This document shows positions 1 to 8,056 of a stretch of DNA of 15,044 nucleotides, piece by piece; positions within the stretch are counted from its first letter, which is position 1, and each line of letters begins with the position of its first letter. The translations under genes and the position numbers were made by a program. Source of the stretch: Chloroflexota bacterium (GTDB lineage: Bacteria > Chloroflexota > Dehalococcoidia > UBA1151 > TMED-70); assembly GCA_002711965.1 (NCBI GenBank), contig PASM01000012.1, positions 1 through 15,044 of the forward strand, given 5' to 3'. Under the pieces are notes generated by a model. The model was not told the origin of the DNA. It made no database searches and saw only the letters and a program-made list of their open reading frames with translations.

Positions 1-97
1 ATATTGTTATATTGTATTTTTCTTTGGATAAATAAAAAGCAGCAGATAGCCCGGCAGCACCAGCACCTATAATAGCAATATTTTTTTTATTCGACAT
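1..97 (-). CDS. FAD/NAD(P)-binding oxidoreductase, N-terminal fragment (runs off left edge)
   Basis: Only the first 32 codons are in the window. They read MSNKKNIAIIGAGAAGLSAA and continue with FYLSKEKYNITI. This is a textbook N-terminal Rossmann dinucleotide-binding fold: a short beta strand (NIAII), the GxGxxG loop (residues 11-16, GAGAAG), then a helix and a second strand. Such a start is typical of FAD-dependent amine oxidase, phytoene desaturase, protoporphyrinogen oxidase or UDP-galactopyranose mutase type enzymes, and which one cannot be told from this piece. The ATG lies inside the end of the upstream UPF0104 gene, giving an 11 bp overlap, so translation is probably coupled. No good Shine-Dalgarno is visible. 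As the seventh gene of the leftward block, it may modify a lipid or sugar nucleotide handled by the neighbouring membrane proteins; that role is inference. Confidence 0.85.
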   Translation of the reverse strand, partial: MSNKKNIAIIGAGAAGLSAAFYLSKEKYNITI

Positions 98-1154
98 AAT
101 TGATTTTTCTGGATTTGAAATTTTGAATAACTTTTTTTATGGTTTTTTGATCTAATATAATGATAACAAAACCTAATAATGTAGGAGGTAACCATAATGC
201 TAAATGAACCAACAAAGAATATGCTACAGCTACTTCATTACTTACTCCTAGTGTAATTAATGTTATTGATCCAAAAAAATCAAATGGACCCCAACTTCCA
301 GCAGTTGAAGGAATTATTCCAGCAAGATTTACTACAGAAGTAAAGACAATTATTATTGATATATGCTCTAATCCTGAGTCGAAAAATGTGTCTAATCTTA
401 GTCCTAGAGATATTATGTAATACATTATTGCTTCACATGCCCAAATGATTATGGAAAATAACAATGTGTAAATAAAGGTATTTCTTTTGAGTATAGTAGT
501 GACGCCTTCAAGTAACATAATTAGTTTGTTACTAATACTGAATTTAATTTTATTAGATGTGAAAAATAACAACTTATCTAGGACGTGTTTTATTTTATCA
601 TTTGATAATTTGTTATAAATAATTATAATTACTGCTAAAAAAATAAAAGGAAATAAAGATAAAAAAATAATAGAGATTTTGCCACCAGGAATAGTATTTG
701 AAAAATCATCAAAATCGCTAGAATTAAAAAAGCTTCCAACTAAAGCTCCTATAGAAAAGAATATAATCAAAGCAATAACATCCATCAATCTTTCAATAAT
801 AATAGTACCGAATACAAAACTGGTAGAAATATTTTCTCTAATGGCTAAATAGTAGGAACGTAAAAACTCGCCTATTCTAACTGGGATTAAATTGTTAGCC
901 ATATAGCCAAAAATTACAACAGGTAAAACTGACCTTGAAGAGTTTGTGATTTGGTCTTTTAGTAAATACACCCAACGCTTAGACCTAAAATATAGTGATA
1001 ATAAATAAAAACCTAAAGAAACTAAAACATAAAAAATATTAACATTTGAAAGTACATTTATTAGTTCACTTAAATCAATGAGAAAATTAAACAAAATAAA
1101 AGTAAATATCAAAGTAAAAAACAATCCAATAAAGAACATTTTCTTGTCTAACAT
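87..1154 (-). CDS. UPF0104 / lysylphosphatidylglycerol synthase TM-region family membrane protein
   Basis: A 355-residue polytopic membrane protein with about eight hydrophobic segments, near residues 5-24, 40-58, 74-90, 116-140, 160-180, 228-250, 265-285 and 310-335. Family marks are NNLIPVRIGEFLR (87-99), matching the N-x-[LI]-x-P-x-R-x-G-E motif, then ERLMD (121-125), and IPSTAGSWGPFDFF (281-294), matching the usual PGGIGxxE-like loop. These place it in the MprF-N-terminal/AglD-like family of lipid translocation or lipid-linked sugar proteins. The soluble aminoacyl-transfer domain of MprF is absent. The exact substrate is unknown. The ATG lies 6 bp after the Agl23-like stop, and the AGGT of the preceding TTC-AGG-TAA end (1163-1166) serves as Shine-Dalgarno with an 8 nt spacer. 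The context suggests a flippase or envelope-lipid role. Confidence 0.9.
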   Translation of the reverse strand: MLDKKMFFIGLFFTLIFTFILFNFLIDLSELINVLSNVNIFYVLVSLGFYLLSLYFRSKRWVYLLKDQITNSSRSVLPVVIFGYMANNLIPVRIGEFLRSYYLAIRENISTSFVFGTIIIERLMDVIALIIFFSIGALVGSFFNSSDFDDFSNTIPGGKISIIFLSLFPFIFLAVIIIIYNKLSNDKIKHVLDKLLFFTSNKIKFSISNKLIMLLEGVTTILKRNTFIYTLLFSIIIWACEAIMYYIISLGLRLDTFFDSGLEHISIIIVFTSVVNLAGIIPSTAGSWGPFDFFGSITLITLGVSNEVAVAYSLLVHLALWLPPTLLGFVIIILDQKTIKKVIQNFKSRKINYVE

Positions 1155-1160
1155 AATAAA

Positions 1161-3422
1161 TTACCTGAAATCATAATTATAGTCTTTTTGTATATATAAA
1201 TATGAATCAATACTCCCTAAATCATACTCAAGTTTCCTGTAGATAAAATAGTCAAGAGAATTATTCCATCTATTTTTATCAAATATTGTCGAAACAACAT
1301 CTGAAAATTTAGCATTTTTGTATTTTTCTGGGAACCACCATCTAAAAGGAAATTTTTGCCCTTGAGTAAAATTATTTCTCTCTGGACCTCTTAAGTCATT
1401 TTTATAACTTAAGAGTAATATACTAACATCGTCAATATTTATATCTTGAGTATGATCGTCGAAGGTAACATTTTCATATTGTCTGAGATACCATTGCCAC
1501 GGCCATGAAAATGCATCAGTAGTATCCACAGATATTCTAATAGATTTTTCTTCTAAGCTCTGAAAGGCAATCTTGTCGATTGTTTTTGATACTTTATGAA
1601 GATGAGGTGAAGTTTGAGTGTATATCATCATTTCGTTAGGGGTATCAAAGTTATTGTAATTTAATATCCAACTGCTTCTAAAAGTGAAAATTGAAGTTAG
1701 CAATAGTAGCGGAATAAGGAAATAGTAAAAAGTTTGTTTTTTGGAAATAACTCTAGATATCGATTGCAAAATAAAAAATAAAAAGCCAAAGATTAAAAAA
1801 ATAAGCCAAATATTTAAGAATTGTTCTGTTTCTGTACCTAAATCGTGGGTTATTAACCTCCAGAGTAAATTAATAAAAAGTAATGCTGAGAAAAATATGA
1901 TTATGTAATATTTTATATGAGAATATGAAAATTTAACTCTGGTAAAAAAATCATTTAATATTTTAGAAGACAATAAAATAAAAGGTAAAGTTATATTAGT
2001 AATTAGCCACGGCATTTTCTCACCTGCATATGTATATAACAAAAATGATGAAATTGCCCAAAAAAATAAAAATTTATAAAAGTTAGATGCTTTTATCGTC
2101 AATGGGAGTATTAGTATAGAAAAATATAATAATAGTTGAAAAAATATACCTGTAGTGTTTATTTTACCATTCGTGTAAGATGCTTCGTTATCAGCCAAAA
2201 CAACAAAACTTACTATTATAATTACTATTGGTAATAAGGATAAATATCTAGATTTTATTAAGAAGTAGGAAAATCCTAAAAAGGAAATTCCTAAAGGCAT
2301 AAATTCATAAATTGAACCGAGTGTAATATAGTAATACCATGGTTGGCTACCTCTGGCTACATCTTGTTGAGCTATCCAGTAGCCTAAAGATTGCCATATT
2401 CCTGTTGATATACCGGAAAGATTAGATAGAAAATTAGTAAAAAACAAAAACACTAAACTAATAAAAATCAAAAAAGGTAGAAAAAATAATTTTTTATTAA
2501 AAATAAAAGATACTAATATAGAAGATAGTAATAATAATAAAGAAATTATTATAGCGAATAATTGTCCATTAGACTCTGGCAACCCAATTGGAGTTAATGA
2601 ATTAGTATCATTGTTTGCAAGCGTTATATTGATTACATTTTGAAATATTGAAATACTAGCAGCAAGCATCGGAGCAGATAATATTATGACAAATATTAAA
2701 AATTTACCATAATCATTAAAACTTGTTATTGGGATTTTACCAAACAACCAATTCTTTATATTATCTTTTGACATAAATATAAGAAACATTGAAATAATAG
2801 CAACAAAAATATATTGTGTTTCTTTTGTGATGAACCCTATAGCCATAAAAATTGAAAATATATATAACCATTTAGAATCTTTGTTAGAAAAATATTTCCA
2901 CATTGCGATTACTAATAACAAGAAAATAAAAAGCATAAATATATCATTTCTGGCAAATCTACTGAAATACAGAATGGATGGTGAAATTGCTAACATGAGT
3001 GATGCAAATATTGATCCGAGATATCCTAGCCTGTCTTTCATCAAAATGGGAAGGAAAATTATTATTGAACCAACTAAAGCCATTGGAAAGCGTAATGAAA
3101 ATTCAGAATCACCGAAGAAAAAAAACGATAATGAAACTAGTTGAAAAAGAAATATACCGTGCATTAAAGGATTATGTTCATAACCACTGCCTATATACAT
3201 TTGGTATGCAAAGTAACCATGTAAACTTTCATCATGATGAACAGCTCTATCTCCTAGAGAATAAAGCCTTAATGAAAATGCAACTAAAAAAATAAAAATG
3301 AATAATAAGTTGTATATTAGGTCTTTATCAAAGAATTTTCGCACATAAAATTTATCATGGATTTCATTGCCATTTATCCAATAGCCACCTATATTTCTTT
3401 TTTGTATTTTATTATTACGCAA
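1161..3422 (-). CDS. Agl23-like (TIGR03663-type) GT-C-fold membrane protein
   Basis: A 753-residue protein with roughly 16 membrane segments (from about 37-54 to 564-580) and a soluble C-terminal domain from about 585. The first extracytoplasmic loop carries RAVHHDESLHGY (59-70); HHDE is the position of the catalytic acidic motif of GT-C glycosyltransferases such as PMT. Further family blocks are SRFARND (154-160), AQQDVARGSQPWYYY (351-365), AGEKMPWL (466-473), WPWQWYLRQY (640-649) and RWWFPEKY (694-701). TIGR03663 is named from association with flippase activity in archaeal N-glycosylation, and the enzymatic reaction is unproven. The start is TTG, 2 bp after the DUF2298 stop; no in-frame ATG exists before residue 74, past the HHDES motif. 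No strong Shine-Dalgarno is seen, so translational coupling is likely. It probably transfers sugar from a polyprenyl-phosphate donor on the outer membrane face (inference). Confidence 0.88.
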   Translation of the reverse strand: MRNNKIQKRNIGGYWINGNEIHDKFYVRKFFDKDLIYNLLFIFIFLVAFSLRLYSLGDRAVHHDESLHGYFAYQMYIGSGYEHNPLMHGIFLFQLVSLSFFFFGDSEFSLRFPMALVGSIIIFLPILMKDRLGYLGSIFASLMLAISPSILYFSRFARNDIFMLFIFLLLVIAMWKYFSNKDSKWLYIFSIFMAIGFITKETQYIFVAIISMFLIFMSKDNIKNWLFGKIPITSFNDYGKFLIFVIILSAPMLAASISIFQNVINITLANNDTNSLTPIGLPESNGQLFAIIISLLLLLSSILVSFIFNKKLFFLPFLIFISLVFLFFTNFLSNLSGISTGIWQSLGYWIAQQDVARGSQPWYYYITLGSIYEFMPLGISFLGFSYFLIKSRYLSLLPIVIIIVSFVVLADNEASYTNGKINTTGIFFQLLLYFSILILPLTIKASNFYKFLFFWAISSFLLYTYAGEKMPWLITNITLPFILLSSKILNDFFTRVKFSYSHIKYYIIIFFSALLFINLLWRLITHDLGTETEQFLNIWLIFLIFGFLFFILQSISRVISKKQTFYYFLIPLLLLTSIFTFRSSWILNYNNFDTPNEMMIYTQTSPHLHKVSKTIDKIAFQSLEEKSIRISVDTTDAFSWPWQWYLRQYENVTFDDHTQDINIDDVSILLLSYKNDLRGPERNNFTQGQKFPFRWWFPEKYKNAKFSDVVSTIFDKNRWNNSLDYFIYRKLEYDLGSIDSYLYIQKDYNYDFR

Positions 3423-3424
3423 AT

Positions 3425-5770
3425 TTATAGTACTCTAAGCAATCTATACTCATTATTTTCATATATAATTTCTGAAAATTGTAAAAATTTATCTAAATTA
3501 ATAATATTATATTTTTCAATTTCACTAGGCCCTAAAATGATCATAGTAATTGAATATTTATTAATAATATTTTTAATTTCCTCAGAGTTTTCAGTCATAT
3601 AAAAAGCTTCAATGTCAGATTCCCTATCAAAAATTTCCTGATTGTTACTTCTCCATTGAAGCTGGTGCCCTATCCATCCCAAAATAGTTGGCACTCGTGT
3701 CTCTGCAGATATCTGATTGTCTTTTGTATAACTTTGTCCTACAAATTCAATAAGCACATCATTATAATTAGAATTTTCTTCTAAGTACCTTATCAATTCG
3801 TATTTATATGAGTCATTTTTTAAATGATTATTACTACTAAGATTGGGAGTTGAATTAGAAGCCTCATTGATCTTTGTCAGGAAGGATGATGCAACGAAAT
3901 AGATATTAGAAATTAGTAATATCGTAAACGAGACAGACAAAATAATTTTAGAAATATGTTTCATGTTATATGAAAGCAACAATTTTAAGGTTATTCCAGA
4001 TGTTATAGAAAATACTATCCAAGCCTGGTAGTGAAACTTAAAAATTGTGTTCATTCTATTATCAAAAATATCTTTTAGGTAAAAAAGTTCTGACAAATAT
4101 AACAAAATAAAACAAGTAAATAATAATAAGTAATAGCTAAGTCTCTGTAACTCATTTTTATAGATAGTTTTGAGGATAAGATTATTAATTATGAATAAAA
4201 CAGGAAAGAAAAAAATGTAAAAAAACATCAAACTTAATAATAACTGTGCTATAGTTTGTTCTGAAATTACTAAATTTATTACCGCCCATAATAATGAAGT
4301 AATAGTGAACATAATGACTAGTATCAAATTAGACTTTTTATTTAAAAATACAATATTAGATTTAATATTTATATTTTCACGAAATAAATAATATAGTAAC
4401 GGAATAATAATAGCAAAAGGAATAACCCAAACATAAATCAAGTGAATAGGCCTTGTAGTGATCTCGTTTATAGATATAAAAGGATAACTAATATTAGAAT
4501 CGGAAGTAATAAAATAGAAATTACTAAAAATCAAAATTCCAGAAACCCAAACAAGAGTAATTTCTAATAAAAACTTAGAAGAGAGAAGAGGTTTTATTCG
4601 AAATTTATTTATAACAATGTGGAAGTATATAAGTATAAAGGTAAACAAAACAAAAAATGATAAATTCCACATATTTATAAAACCTGTTGATCCAATAAAT
4701 AAAATCAATAATATAGTAAAAATATAACTAATTTTTGGCCTTTTTCTAGTTGAATATAAATATTTAGATGACACAAAATAACTAGTAAACAATAATAGTG
4801 TTGTTATAAAAAATGGAATTGAAATCATGTGAGGATGTAAATCTCCTAATAGAAAGCTAAAAAATGGAAATTCATTAATCGTAAAATCTACAGATTGATT
4901 ATTTTTATAACTGTTGATTATTCTAGAACTTTTCCACCACCACCAGAAATCTTGCGGTATAAAATATTCGTACTTGGCAATCGATAAATGCTTGTCACCA
5001 TTAAGCCAATTAAGAAGTGATAATGGCACTATATTTAGCTTGTCTAACAATAATACAGCACCATAAAAATTAGAACTAAAGATTAAAAAAATTGGAGTAA
5101 TAATAATCAAATAAAAAGGTTTAAAAAAACTTATTTGATTTTTTTTAGAGATATGAATAAAACTAAGTGCAAAAGAAACTGCTGAAATAAATGATAATGC
5201 TGGTATTAATACAAATGATAAATTATATAAATTATTTGTATCGGTAAAAATTATTGAATGAAAACCCGCAAAAATCCAATACCCAAAATAATAATATGAA
5301 AGTTTGTTACCCGACATCCATAAATCAATTGGTGGCGTATGGTAAGAATTAAAAACAGAATTTAACATCATCGAATCCATAGGTCTTTCTGTTCCAATCG
5401 CATTATTATCGTAAATTCTCAATAGTACAAAAATAAAAAATACTAGTAAAAATAAAAATTCTAATAATATTATCTGTTTATTATTAGAAATAATAAAATT
5501 GATTATTTCTTTTCTTATTTCATAATTAATAAGCCTTAAAATACCAATAGATATAAAAATTATAAAAACATATCTCCAGGTGTAACTCAAGTTAGGTATA
5601 GGAGTGAATGTACAAATTAACCAAACAAATGTTGAAATAAGAAGCAAACCTATTATTTTTGAAATAAACCATCCTCTATCCTTTAATATAGTCAAGTGCC
5701 TAAAAAATAAGACAAAAGAGAAAAAACCCAAAAGGTAAATCGATAGTAATGTAAATAAAATTTCTTTCAT
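3425..5770 (-). CDS. DUF2298 / Chlor_Arch_YYY-domain (TIGR03662-type) membrane protein
   Basis: A 781-residue polytopic membrane protein. In order it shows GTERPMDSMMLNS (126-138), PPIDLWMSG (146-154), the name-giving SYYYFGYW (158-165), a tryptophan-rich WWWWKSSR (276-283), EFPFFSFLLGDLHPHM (300-315), RMNTIFKFHYQAW (572-584), and a soluble C-terminal domain (about 635-781) with TRVPTILGWIGHQLQWR (691-707). All are recognisable blocks of the YYY/DUF2298 family, which is thought to be GT-C related but has no established reaction. The acidic GTERPMD and DLHPH loops are candidates for an active site. The ATG is 9 bp downstream of the ftsY stop with no clear Shine-Dalgarno. The next gene encodes the Agl23-like protein 2 bp away, the usual family pairing, so the two may form one complex acting on a lipid-linked glycan. 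Confidence 0.88.
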   Translation of the reverse strand: MKEILFTLLSIYLLGFFSFVLFFRHLTILKDRGWFISKIIGLLLISTFVWLICTFTPIPNLSYTWRYVFIIFISIGILRLINYEIRKEIINFIISNNKQIILLEFLFLLVFFIFVLLRIYDNNAIGTERPMDSMMLNSVFNSYHTPPIDLWMSGNKLSYYYFGYWIFAGFHSIIFTDTNNLYNLSFVLIPALSFISAVSFALSFIHISKKNQISFFKPFYLIIITPIFLIFSSNFYGAVLLLDKLNIVPLSLLNWLNGDKHLSIAKYEYFIPQDFWWWWKSSRIINSYKNNQSVDFTINEFPFFSFLLGDLHPHMISIPFFITTLLLFTSYFVSSKYLYSTRKRPKISYIFTILLILFIGSTGFINMWNLSFFVLFTFILIYFHIVINKFRIKPLLSSKFLLEITLVWVSGILIFSNFYFITSDSNISYPFISINEITTRPIHLIYVWVIPFAIIIPLLYYLFRENINIKSNIVFLNKKSNLILVIMFTITSLLWAVINLVISEQTIAQLLLSLMFFYIFFFPVLFIINNLILKTIYKNELQRLSYYLLLFTCFILLYLSELFYLKDIFDNRMNTIFKFHYQAWIVFSITSGITLKLLLSYNMKHISKIILSVSFTILLISNIYFVASSFLTKINEASNSTPNLSSNNHLKNDSYKYELIRYLEENSNYNDVLIEFVGQSYTKDNQISAETRVPTILGWIGHQLQWRSNNQEIFDRESDIEAFYMTENSEEIKNIINKYSITMIILGPSEIEKYNIINLDKFLQFSEIIYENNEYRLLRVL

Positions 5771-5779
5771 TATGGCAGT

Positions 5780-6700
5780 CTAATCTTTAAGAATTTCATT
5801 CAAAAATATATCTTTATCAAAAATAGATATATCATCTATTTTTTCGCCTGTACCTACAAATAAAATAGGCATATCTAATTCAGAAGAAATTGAGATAGCT
5901 ATACCGCCTTTAGCTGTGCCATCTAACTTTGTAAGAAAAACTCCATCGCAGTCTACAACACTTTTAAAATTTTTCGCTTGAGTTATACCATTTTGGCCAG
6001 TATTACTATCTAGCACAAGAAGTACTTTTACAGAGTATTCTTCATTTGATTTACATATTTTATAAATTTTCTTTAATTCTTCCATTAAATTATGCGTTGT
6101 ATGCAATCTACCTGCTGTATCAATTATTAGAAGATCAATATTTTTGGATTTAGCTGAATTGATTGCATCGTAGACAACCGCTCCAGGGTCTGATGAAGGT
6201 TTATTATGAATTACAGGTATTGATAGCCTATTGCCCCAAATTTTAAGTTGTTCAATAGCACCAGCTCGAAAAGTATCTGCCGCTGCAAGCATTACTTTCT
6301 TATTAGTATTAGAATATGAATTCGCAATTTTGGCAATTGAAGTTGTTTTTCCAGCACCATTAACACCAACAACTAAAAGTATTGATTTGTTTTGATCAAG
6401 ATTTTTATACAGGATATCGTCAGAACTAAACATATCTGAAAGAACTTCTCGCATTATAGGTTTTATTTCTAATATTGTCTTAATGTTATTTTTTTGTGTT
6501 ATTTCTCTGATTTTTTCAATAGCATAGAATGCAGTTTTAACACCTATATCCGATGTTATTAGCATCTCTTCAAATTTATCCCAAAAATTTTCATCAATTT
6601 CATTTTTTGTAAAAAAGGTAGAAAATTTATTATTCCAAAAACTTTTAGTTTTACCAAATGTTTCTTTATTTTTAGATGGATTTTTTCTTATTCCGAACAT
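5780..6700 (-). CDS. ftsY: Signal recognition particle receptor FtsY
   Basis: A 306-residue SRP GTPase that docks the SRP-ribosome complex to the membrane for co-translational insertion. The N domain helical bundle covers about 20-95, followed by the G domain: G1 GVNGAGKTT (112-120), G2 DTFRAGA (142-148), G3 DTAGRLH (194-200), G4 TKLDG (257-261) and G5 GTGE (283-286). The gene ends shortly after, with no M domain, which separates FtsY from Ffh. The long acidic A domain of proteobacterial FtsY is absent; instead the first 26 residues are rich in Lys/Arg with aromatic residues, like the membrane-binding amphipathic start of short FtsY proteins. The ATG follows the rnc stop by 1 bp and has a good AAGGA (6706-6710), 5 nt upstream, lying inside the last rnc codons. 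The rnc-ftsY neighbourhood is common in bacteria. Confidence 0.97.
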   Translation of the reverse strand: MFGIRKNPSKNKETFGKTKSFWNNKFSTFFTKNEIDENFWDKFEEMLITSDIGVKTAFYAIEKIREITQKNNIKTILEIKPIMREVLSDMFSSDDILYKNLDQNKSILLVVGVNGAGKTTSIAKIANSYSNTNKKVMLAAADTFRAGAIEQLKIWGNRLSIPVIHNKPSSDPGAVVYDAINSAKSKNIDLLIIDTAGRLHTTHNLMEELKKIYKICKSNEEYSVKVLLVLDSNTGQNGITQAKNFKSVVDCDGVFLTKLDGTAKGGIAISISSELDMPILFVGTGEKIDDISIFDKDIFLNEILKD

Positions 6701-6701
6701 T

Positions 6702-7412
6702 TTATTCCTTTACTTTATACTTTTTCAATGCATCAATTGCACATAATACTTCAGATTCAATTTTTGAATTGGATACAGAGGATGTAATAAGTTTATTATT
6801 TACAAACAAATCGCATGAGAAGGTATTATTTTTGGAATCAAGTATTCTTGTTAGATAATAGGGTTTAGATATTTTTTTTGATTGAAGGAGTTCTTGTAAT
6901 TCGGATTTAGGATCTTTTTTTACCTCATCTTTTTTCACAGAAATAATTTTATCGGATAATGTACTTTCAATAAATTTTTTTGCTGATTCATAACCTAAGT
7001 CTAAATAAATGGAACCAACTAAAGCTTCGTATGTATTTGATAAGATTGATTTGTTTGATGCAATTTCTGAAAATATTTGACCTTTTCCAACCCTCAACCA
7101 TTTTGCAAGGCCAATATTTCGTGCAGATTCAGCCAAAGTTTCTTTTCTTACAACATGAGATCTCATTATAGTCATATCGCCTTCAGATTTAAAAGGAATT
7201 AGCTTATAAAGCAACTCTGTAGTTATAAGCTGAAGGACTGCATCTCCTAAAAATTCTAATCTTTCGTTAGAATAAAGATCATCATTTTTCGCCTCATTTA
7301 CAAATGAATTATGAGTTAGAGCTTCAATTAATTTATCAGTATTATTATATTTAATACCTATTTTTTTTTGAAATAATTCCAAATTATTATTTTCAAGTAT
7401 ATCTAAAAACAA
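6702..7412 (-). CDS. rnc: Ribonuclease III
   Basis: A 236-residue RNase III that cleaves double-stranded RNA such as rRNA precursors. The catalytic domain (about 10-155) has ALTHNS (31-36), the signature NERLEFLGDAVL (49-60) with metal ligands E53 and D57, and NTYEALVGSIYLD (126-138). The acidic residue equivalent to E. coli D114 is Asn126 here (AAT in the DNA), while the E117 equivalent E129 is kept. The C-terminal dsRNA-binding domain (about 165-233) is recognisable from KSELQELLQ (169-177) but is weak, with SNSKIESE where GxGxSKKxAE is usual. The start is TTG, 2 bp after the preceding stop; the first in-frame ATG is at residue 80, inside the catalytic domain, so a TTG is required. A second TTG at codon 11 is a less likely alternative. 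Confidence 0.95.
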   Translation of the reverse strand: MFLDILENNNLELFQKKIGIKYNNTDKLIEALTHNSFVNEAKNDDLYSNERLEFLGDAVLQLITTELLYKLIPFKSEGDMTIMRSHVVRKETLAESARNIGLAKWLRVGKGQIFSEIASNKSILSNTYEALVGSIYLDLGYESAKKFIESTLSDKIISVKKDEVKKDPKSELQELLQSKKISKPYYLTRILDSKNNTFSCDLFVNNKLITSSVSNSKIESEVLCAIDALKKYKVKE

Positions 7413-7414
7413 AA

Positions 7415-8026
7415 CTAATCTTTCGCATACCTAGGCCAAGGTGGCTGAGGTCGTTTTAATTCTCCAAAATAATTCTTAAGAGCTGCCATTTGATAAAAAT
7501 TATTGAAAAAAGGTAATGAATCTGATTTTGGTGGGGTAAATGTTTTTAGAAATGCAACATTAGTATCATCAAAAATAAATGTTGGTGTACCAAATACTCC
7601 TAAAGATTCTGCATACACATAGTCTTCAGAGATTTCTTGTAATCTTAATGGATCATCAAGAAAATCAGTAAATTTTATTGGAAAATTTAACTTTTCAGCA
7701 ATGTCTATAATGGCACCTCTGCTTCTAATATCATTATGTTTTATATGTTTTAAATCTAATATTGTAGCCATGTATTCGTTATGGCATTCATTGCTAATCA
7801 TCCTAGCAGCAATACCACCTCTAAGTGGCCAAAGACCTCTACTTATATAATTTTCATCTTGTTCCCAGCATTTCCATTCATCAAGTTCGTTGTTAATTTG
7901 CTCAAGTGGAAATGATCTCCATTTAACTTGAAGATTTTTATCCTTTTGCATGATATCCATTATCCATGGAAAAATTTGAGCTACCCAAGGGCAGGTGTAA
8001 TCTATAAAAATATCAAATTTTGACAT
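7415..8026 (-). CDS. DsbA/FrnE-like thioredoxin-fold protein with a single active-site cysteine
   Basis: A 203-residue protein of the DsbA/2-hydroxychromene-2-carboxylate isomerase/FrnE group. It begins with the first beta strand FDIFIDYTCPWV (residues 4-15); the CxxC of oxidoreductases is CPWV, so only Cys12 remains. An inserted helical domain follows (about 45-135), then the cis-proline loop GVFGTPTFIFDD (143-154, Pro148). No signal peptide is present, so it should be cytoplasmic. With one cysteine it cannot form an intramolecular CxxC disulfide; it may act by glutathione-like or mixed-disulfide chemistry, or as an isomerase. The ATG has a strong AAGGA (8034-8038), 7 nt upstream. It is the promoter-proximal gene of the leftward block, with rnc starting 2 bp after its stop. 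Two further cysteines (C53, C81) lie far from the active site. Confidence 0.85.
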   Translation of the reverse strand: MSKFDIFIDYTCPWVAQIFPWIMDIMQKDKNLQVKWRSFPLEQINNELDEWKCWEQDENYISRGLWPLRGGIAARMISNECHNEYMATILDLKHIKHNDIRSRGAIIDIAEKLNFPIKFTDFLDDPLRLQEISEDYVYAESLGVFGTPTFIFDDTNVAFLKTFTPPKSDSLPFFNNFYQMAALKNYFGELKRPQPPWPRYAKD

Positions 8027-8048
8027 CAGCCATTCCTTTCAATAGTAT
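8020..8048 (+). promoter_or_regulatory. Candidate promoter for the tRNA nucleotidyltransferase gene
   Basis: A consensus -35 TTGACA (8020-8025) is followed after exactly 17 bp by TAGTAT (8043-8048, 4 of 6 matches to TATAAT). It would start transcription near 8055 and give a leader of about 40 nt. The -35 box overlaps the start codon of the opposite DsbA-like gene, and the two divergent promoters interleave, so they could compete for RNA polymerase. Confidence 0.4.
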
Positions 8049-8050
8049 CT

Positions 8051-8056
8051 ATTATA
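8051..8056 (-). promoter_or_regulatory. Probable -10 box for the leftward rnc-ftsY-glycosylation block
   Basis: A perfect TATAAT read on the minus strand, about 25 nt before the DsbA-like ATG, giving a predicted short leader that contains the AAGGA ribosome site. No convincing -35 hexamer lies 16-18 bp upstream; that place is filled by an A-tract (8068-8076). It is the only promoter-like site I see ahead of the seven closely packed leftward genes. Confidence 0.5.

Noticed and set aside
2827..3295. Open frames on the plus strand opposite the Agl23-like gene
   Set aside because: They lie antisense to conserved membrane-protein motifs (HHDES and SRFARND region), match no family I know, and are explained by low-stop antisense frames.
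5780..6700. Truncated FtsY because the acidic A domain is missing
   Set aside because: Many bacteria have short FtsY proteins of about 300 residues with only a basic N-terminal helix; all N and G domain motifs are intact.
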